Assembly (NCBI GenBank): GCA_007124075.1
Contig: SLFV01000270.1
Coordinates: forward strand, 1-18,301
Origin: Roseimaritima sp.
Lineage (GTDB): Bacteria; Planctomycetota; Planctomycetia; Pirellulales; Pirellulaceae
DNA: 18,301 nt
Direction of reading: 5' to 3'
Positions 14,329 to 18,301 of the stretch are shown here, in pieces. The number at the start of each line of letters is the position of its first letter. The stretch's first letter is position 1. The notes beneath the pieces were generated by a model that worked only from the letters and a program-made list of their open reading frames with translations, was not told the origin of the DNA and made no database searches. A program made the position numbers and the translations under genes.

Positions 14329-16661
14329 TCCGCAGATACTCGTTCATTCCCCTGATTCTGTTGATCCTAGGGGCCACCTTTGTTGAAACCGGGTTGTCTC
14401 AGGCTCCCAATTACGGCCTGACGGGCGGCCCGGAACGGGAAGGCATCGAACTGTTGCAAGCCGAACCGTACGACGTGATTCGGATCAAGCAGTCTGCCAA
14501 GGGGGGCGGCTGGGCGAAGGTCGTGTTGTTACCATTCCCGGGGCGGAAAGTTCCCACCAATCCGACCGGAAAACTGGTCGTGACGGTCCTGGGTTTGGAA
14601 GGCAAGCAGTTTGAGATCAATTGGAACGATATTGAATCGATCGAATTGTGGGAAGAAAGGATCGAACGCGAAGCGAGAGAACGAATTGCGGCGGGAGATT
14701 TTCATGGCGCGTATCCGTTCTTGTCGATCATGATGCGCGATGCTGGTGATACCCAAGCCGTACGAGAACTCCGCTGCGACTACTTGTTGCGGGATGCCGC
14801 GGCGCGATACCAACGCAAGGAATGGAAGGAAACATTGGCGGTACTGGAGGAACTGCGGCGATTTGCTCCCGAATACAGGAGCGCGGTGGTGTTGGATAAG
14901 ATCAGCGAGATCACCGATACGCTGATGGATACGATGCTGGAACAGGGACAATTGGAAAACGCCCAACAGTTGCTGGCCCGCCTGACCCAGGACTATTCCG
15001 CCCGCGAATTGGCGACGATCGGGCGTTGGAATGAGCGGTTTCTGGCGATGGCGAATGAAAAAAAACAGGCTGCCATCCAGGCGAAAGAACGCGAGGACTA
15101 CCGCTCGGCAAGACAACTGGCGCGAGACAGCCTGCATATTTACCCTGATGTCCCTGGCGGCCGACAGTTGGTCAAGGAAATTGACACGATTTATCCGCTG
15201 GTTCGCGTTGGTGTCTTGCAAACCGCATCGGTTTTGGATCCCACTAGGATTGATAACTGGGCAGCGCGGCGAGCGGGGAATTTGGTTTATCGAACGCTTT
15301 TTGAAATGCGTGGGGCGGGTCCTGAAGGAGGTGATTTTGACTTCATTTTTGGTGACACGGAGCAGAGTGATGATCGGTTGTTGTTTGAACTGCAATTGGA
15401 CCCTGTCCGGATGGAAAGCCCGCTACAGGATGTGACGGCGTATCAGATTGCCGACGCCCTGAGTGCCCGAGGCCAAAGGTCGTCACCTGCATACGATCCG
15501 GCTTGGGCCAGTGCGGTTGATTCGATTGCGGTAACCAGTCCGCGATCGGTGCAATGTTTTTTGCGACGTCCCCATGTTTTGCCAGCCAGTTTGCTGCAGG
15601 TTCTGGTTGATGGTAATTGGCTAGGGGAAGACCCCAAAACGCCAACCGGTGTTTATCGTCGCGACGTTCGGGAAGGGGCTCTGACCCGTTATACGTTAAC
15701 GGAGGTGAATCCGAATTTTCCGACGCAGCCGCGTGAGGTGGTGGAGGTGGATTTGCCGAACGCCGCCGACGGTGTGGCGGCCTTGTTACGTGGCGAGGTC
15801 GATATTATCGATCGCTTGTTTCCCGCCGATGCCGAACTGCTTCGCAATTCCTCACGAGTTCGTGTTGGACGTTACCCCCTGCCTTCCGTCCACATGCTGA
15901 TCCCCTGTAGCGATCATCCTCACCTTTCCCAGCGAACATTCCGTAGGGCACTGATTTACGCGATCAATCGCCAGGATATTTTGCAAGGAGAGCTATTGGG
16001 GAATCGGCAAATCGAAGGTTGCGGGGTCGTCTCCGGACCGTTTCCGGCGGGCTACGGTGACGATGACCCGTTGGGATACGCTTATAACCGGTCGGTCAAA
16101 AACCGTCCTTACGAGCCGCGTTTAGCGCGGTTGCTGATTGAGATGAACAATGAACAGATGAAAGCCGATGCGGAACGTAGAAAGACGGAGCTGCCAGAAA
16201 TGGCCCCGATTCGCTTGGCTGTGCCCGCCGACAACGTGGCGTTAATCGCCGCCGAGGCAATTAAGACCCAATTGGAATTGCTCCAGGTATTTGAGGTGGA
16301 ACTTGTCCAGCTTCCGCTTGGCGAGTCGATGCCTGCCGAAGGCACGGCCGATTTGGTGTACGTGTCCGCTGCAGTGTGGGAACCCAGTATCGACGCCCGC
16401 CGAATACTGGGTCCCGATGGCTTGGCGCAGTCTAACGATCAAATGATCGGGCTTGGTTTGCGACGGTTGGAGTCGGCTCGTAGTTGGTTCGAAGTTCGCG
16501 AGCGGCTGCACGATTTGCATCGAACCTGTAATCACGAATTGCCAATCCTGCCATTGTGGCAAATGGTCGATTCCTATGCCTATCGCACTGATGTCAGTGG
16601 CGTCGGGCAGGAGATTACGACGCTTTACCAGAATGTTCGCCGATGGCGACTTGCACTGTAA
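14325..16661 (+). CDS. Exported family-5 solute-binding protein with N-terminal helical extension
   Basis: The 778-residue product starts with a signal peptide (1-26, likely cleavage after LSQA). There is no lipobox Cys, unlike most Gram-negative-type family-5 binding lipoproteins. Residues 30-105 form a small beta-rich region (VVLLPFPGRKVPTNP, EINWNDIESIELWE), and residues 110-285 are TPR-like helices. From about 292 the SBP_bac_5 fold follows: VGVLQTASVLDPTRID, a long alpha/beta body with TGVYRRDV, the segment ALLRGEVDIIDRL, FRRALIYAINRQDIL, and a C-terminal hinge part. The family normally delivers peptides or nickel to an ABC importer, but no permease or ATPase gene lies in this window. 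It starts inside the propeller gene's stop (ATGA), with GAGG about 10 bases upstream. I recall similar fused proteins in other planctomycetes; the ligand is unknown. Confidence 0.87.
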   Translation: MIRRYSFIPLILLILGATFVETGLSQAPNYGLTGGPEREGIELLQAEPYDVIRIKQSAKGGGWAKVVLLPFPGRKVPTNPTGKLVVTVLGLEGKQFEINWNDIESIELWEERIEREARERIAAGDFHGAYPFLSIMMRDAGDTQAVRELRCDYLLRDAAARYQRKEWKETLAVLEELRRFAPEYRSAVVLDKISEITDTLMDTMLEQGQLENAQQLLARLTQDYSARELATIGRWNERFLAMANEKKQAAIQAKEREDYRSARQLARDSLHIYPDVPGGRQLVKEIDTIYPLVRVGVLQTASVLDPTRIDNWAARRAGNLVYRTLFEMRGAGPEGGDFDFIFGDTEQSDDRLLFELQLDPVRMESPLQDVTAYQIADALSARGQRSSPAYDPAWASAVDSIAVTSPRSVQCFLRRPHVLPASLLQVLVDGNWLGEDPKTPTGVYRRDVREGALTRYTLTEVNPNFPTQPREVVEVDLPNAADGVAALLRGEVDIIDRLFPADAELLRNSSRVRVGRYPLPSVHMLIPCSDHPHLSQRTFRRALIYAINRQDILQGELLGNRQIEGCGVVSGPFPAGYGDDDPLGYAYNRSVKNRPYEPRLARLLIEMNNEQMKADAERRKTELPEMAPIRLAVPADNVALIAAEAIKTQLELLQVFEVELVQLPLGESMPAEGTADLVYVSAAVWEPSIDARRILGPDGLAQSNDQMIGLGLRRLESARSWFEVRERLHDLHRTCNHELPILPLWQMVDSYAYRTDVSGVGQEITTLYQNVRRWRLAL

Positions 16662-16846
16662 ACCCAGCGGGAGAGAGAGCTTTACCGCTCTCGGATCCTC
16701 GCACTTTAGGAATAACCGGCGCAGAAGCAGACGAGGTCCAGTATCCGTAACTTCGCAGATTTGTCCGGCATCGTCACGACGAAGCGTGATGTTGAGGAGA
16801 AAATTCTCTTTACCAGTGAGTCAAAAAAGTGTTTTTCAATATCCCA
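16662..16846. other. 185-base gap before the last gene, with a small hairpin
   Basis: A 6-bp stem (GAGAGC 16675-16680, GCTCTC 16687-16692) begins 13 bases after the preceding stop; it lacks a T-tract and is too weak to call a terminator. TAACTTCGCAG at 16748-16758 matches, on the opposite strand, 8273-8283 at the edge of the nested repeat, which may be a relic or chance. No gene is seen. Confidence 0.4.
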
Positions 16847-18301
16847 ATGCGAGAAATCTTTCGGGGGTTTGTCGCGACACAATTGCAGATTCGGCTGTGC
16901 CTGCTTGGCTTGTTCATCGCCTGTGGATGGGCACCAGGGTTCTCGCAGGATTCCGACTCGGCTTGGGACTTTGCCCCTTACCGAGTGCTGATATGGATGG
17001 TTGATCGTACCGACCCGGCGCCCGCTAAGGATTTGACCCGACCGTTGCAGAATTATCTGGACCAGGAGTTTTTCGCGGTTTGGCGGGTCCAGACTGCGAA
17101 TGCTCCTGCAGTGCTCCGTATGAGTCTGCTGCGTGATTTTGAACAGGTGGAATACGACCAGCTAACGGCGAATGACCCGATTTTGGCGGTTCGTAAGGAT
17201 CATCCCGATGCACCGCGAATTCGTTCGGCTTACGACGTCGCTGAATATGTGAAAAAGGTGTCCAGCACGCCCGAATTCTCAACCCAGGTGCTACAGCGAG
17301 CTTCGCGGAGGGTTATTCGACCGTTGCGTGATGTCTGGGAGGCGATGGTTGTCGAGGGCCTGCGAACCGCCGGAATCGATCCTGGCGACCATCGAAAAAT
17401 GTTGATTGACATCTTAGATAACCTCACCCGGACGGATGACGTAGATGCTGATTATCTGCGGGACCTGTTGACCCCGGTCTGGCCAGCGGATTCAGAAGAA
17501 CCGTCTGCGGAGGATGTCAGTCGCAAGCGGGTTCTTCAAGAATTACTGGAAAAGCTACAAGCGGCATCTCATACTACCAACGATGAACTCTACGGCATTC
17601 GTGGGCTGATTGATACTGCCGACCACTCGACTTTTGATGATGTGATCCAGTCTTGGCAATCCGATCATAGCGAAGCTGTACTGCTGCCAAGAGGGCTGGC
17701 GTTGGAGTTGAATTCGCCCGATAAGAAGCTGATCCCTCTGGAATTGGACGGCCTGCTGGGTGAGGTCTTCGAGAGATTCGACAAAATTTTCGTAGTGCGA
17801 ACAGATAGGCAGCGAGTGCCGATTGAGGTCGACGTTGTGGAGCTTGACTGTTTGATGCGTTTGGCCGGACCGGTGGTTAGCCAGACGGTCCTGTCGAATG
17901 TTCACCTGGCTGATCAGATTGGTAGGGCAATCACGAGAGCCTACTCCCCAACCGTTCGGATCGAGGAGGCAACGACCAACAAGGTTGAGGGACGGCTACG
18001 TGCGGGAGGATTGATTCTGAATCCGGAATCCCCGGCAGCGTTGCACGACGGCGATTTCTTGCAGCCTGCGTTACGCAAAGACGATCGCTTTGGAGACCCC
18101 TTAATCCTCGAAGCCTTGGATTGGGCTTACTTGCATGTCAAGGAATTGGATGGTCCGAAGATCAAAATGGAACTCTTCGCCGGTCGCCAAGGTGGCATTC
18201 AAGGTCGTAGGAATAAGCGGACCCATCGAATGGCATTCCGTATTCGGGACTATCACCCCCACACGGAAATTCGCCTGCACGCCCAAAAACGCCCCGATGT
18301 C
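16847..18301 (+). CDS. Exported protein of unknown function, C-terminus cut by window edge
   Basis: The frame is open for 485 codons from ATG 16847 to the last base, so the protein continues outside. Residues 1-33 are a signal peptide: a basic start, the hydrophobic run LCLLGLFIA, and possible cleavage near GFSQ-D. Cys26 follows FIA, so a lipoprotein cannot be excluded, although Phe is unusual at -3. The mature part starts with APYRVLIWMVDRTDPAP, continues with helical, charged segments (about 140-270), then mixed alpha/beta stretches including PVVSQTVLSNVHLADQIG, RLRAGGLILNPESPA and DGDFLQPALRKDDRFGDP. I do not recognise a family. It is the last visible gene of the ExbB-ExbD-propeller cluster and, being exported like its neighbour, may act with it at the envelope. 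The start is uncertain: no ribosome site is visible, and a GTG at 16829 would add six residues. Confidence 0.82.
   Translation, partial: MREIFRGFVATQLQIRLCLLGLFIACGWAPGFSQDSDSAWDFAPYRVLIWMVDRTDPAPAKDLTRPLQNYLDQEFFAVWRVQTANAPAVLRMSLLRDFEQVEYDQLTANDPILAVRKDHPDAPRIRSAYDVAEYVKKVSSTPEFSTQVLQRASRRVIRPLRDVWEAMVVEGLRTAGIDPGDHRKMLIDILDNLTRTDDVDADYLRDLLTPVWPADSEEPSAEDVSRKRVLQELLEKLQAASHTTNDELYGIRGLIDTADHSTFDDVIQSWQSDHSEAVLLPRGLALELNSPDKKLIPLELDGLLGEVFERFDKIFVVRTDRQRVPIEVDVVELDCLMRLAGPVVSQTVLSNVHLADQIGRAITRAYSPTVRIEEATTNKVEGRLRAGGLILNPESPAALHDGDFLQPALRKDDRFGDPLILEALDWAYLHVKELDGPKIKMELFAGRQGGIQGRRNKRTHRMAFRIRDYHPHTEIRLHAQKRPDV

Noticed and set aside
14529..15395. 288-codon minus-strand frame opposite the solute-binding protein gene
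   Set aside because: It lies wholly inside a well-supported gene, has no recognisable motif, and its Gln/Arg/His-rich composition is typical of antisense frames in this codon usage.
16453..17004. 183-codon plus-strand frame spanning the end of one gene and the start of the next
   Set aside because: Out of frame with both supported genes; the in-frame signal peptide and long open frame from 16847 explain the region better.
1..18301. tRNA, rRNA, CRISPR array or transposase gene
   Set aside because: No cloverleaf with CCA-type end, no rRNA-like conserved stretch, no regularly spaced repeats and no DDE-type or other transposase frame was seen while reading both strands.

Overview
The window looks like the chromosome of a planctomycete, most likely a Pirellulaceae relative (Rhodopirellula/Rosistilla type). 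The reasons are moderate GC content and several protein types I associate with that phylum: a DUF6655-like lipoprotein, a paired BatA/VWA plus VWA-GATase_like module, a zinc-ribbon ExbD, and a propeller protein whose N-terminus resembles the helical 'LTRFQA' segment that precedes many planctomycete Ser/Thr kinases. All assignments come from reading the sequence and recalling families; no search was run.

Layout. Positions 1-1559 (minus strand) hold a partial lipoprotein that runs off the left edge and a YugP-type membrane zinc metallopeptidase. A 478-base gap follows. At 2038-2484 (plus) there is a small exported protein with a C-terminal CXXCH haem motif. It converges on an N-formylglutamate amidohydrolase-family protein at 2564-3382 (minus). 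Diverging from that, two abutting plus-strand genes (3416-8005, stop and start adjoining as TGAATG) encode large membrane-anchored von Willebrand A proteins. Positions 8006-8758 carry no convincing gene but are rich in inverted repeats, including a nested rod about 120 bases long and a separate 22-bp-arm hairpin.

From 8759 to the right edge there is a co-directional cluster of six genes: one MotA/TolQ/ExbB protein, two different ExbD/TolR proteins (the second with an N-terminal zinc ribbon), a 1152-residue single-pass protein with a periplasmic PQQ-like beta-propeller, an exported family-5 solute-binding protein with an extra N-terminal helical region, and an exported protein of unknown function cut by the window end.

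The last cluster is the best candidate for an undescribed system. It contains the parts of a proton-driven inner-membrane motor (one Q-type and two R-type subunits, as in the Myxococcus Agl motor), but in this window no TonB, TolA, Pal or transporter permease. The single-pass propeller protein is placed where a force-transducing partner would be expected, and two exported proteins follow it. The interpretation as one machine is inference from gene order and domain content.
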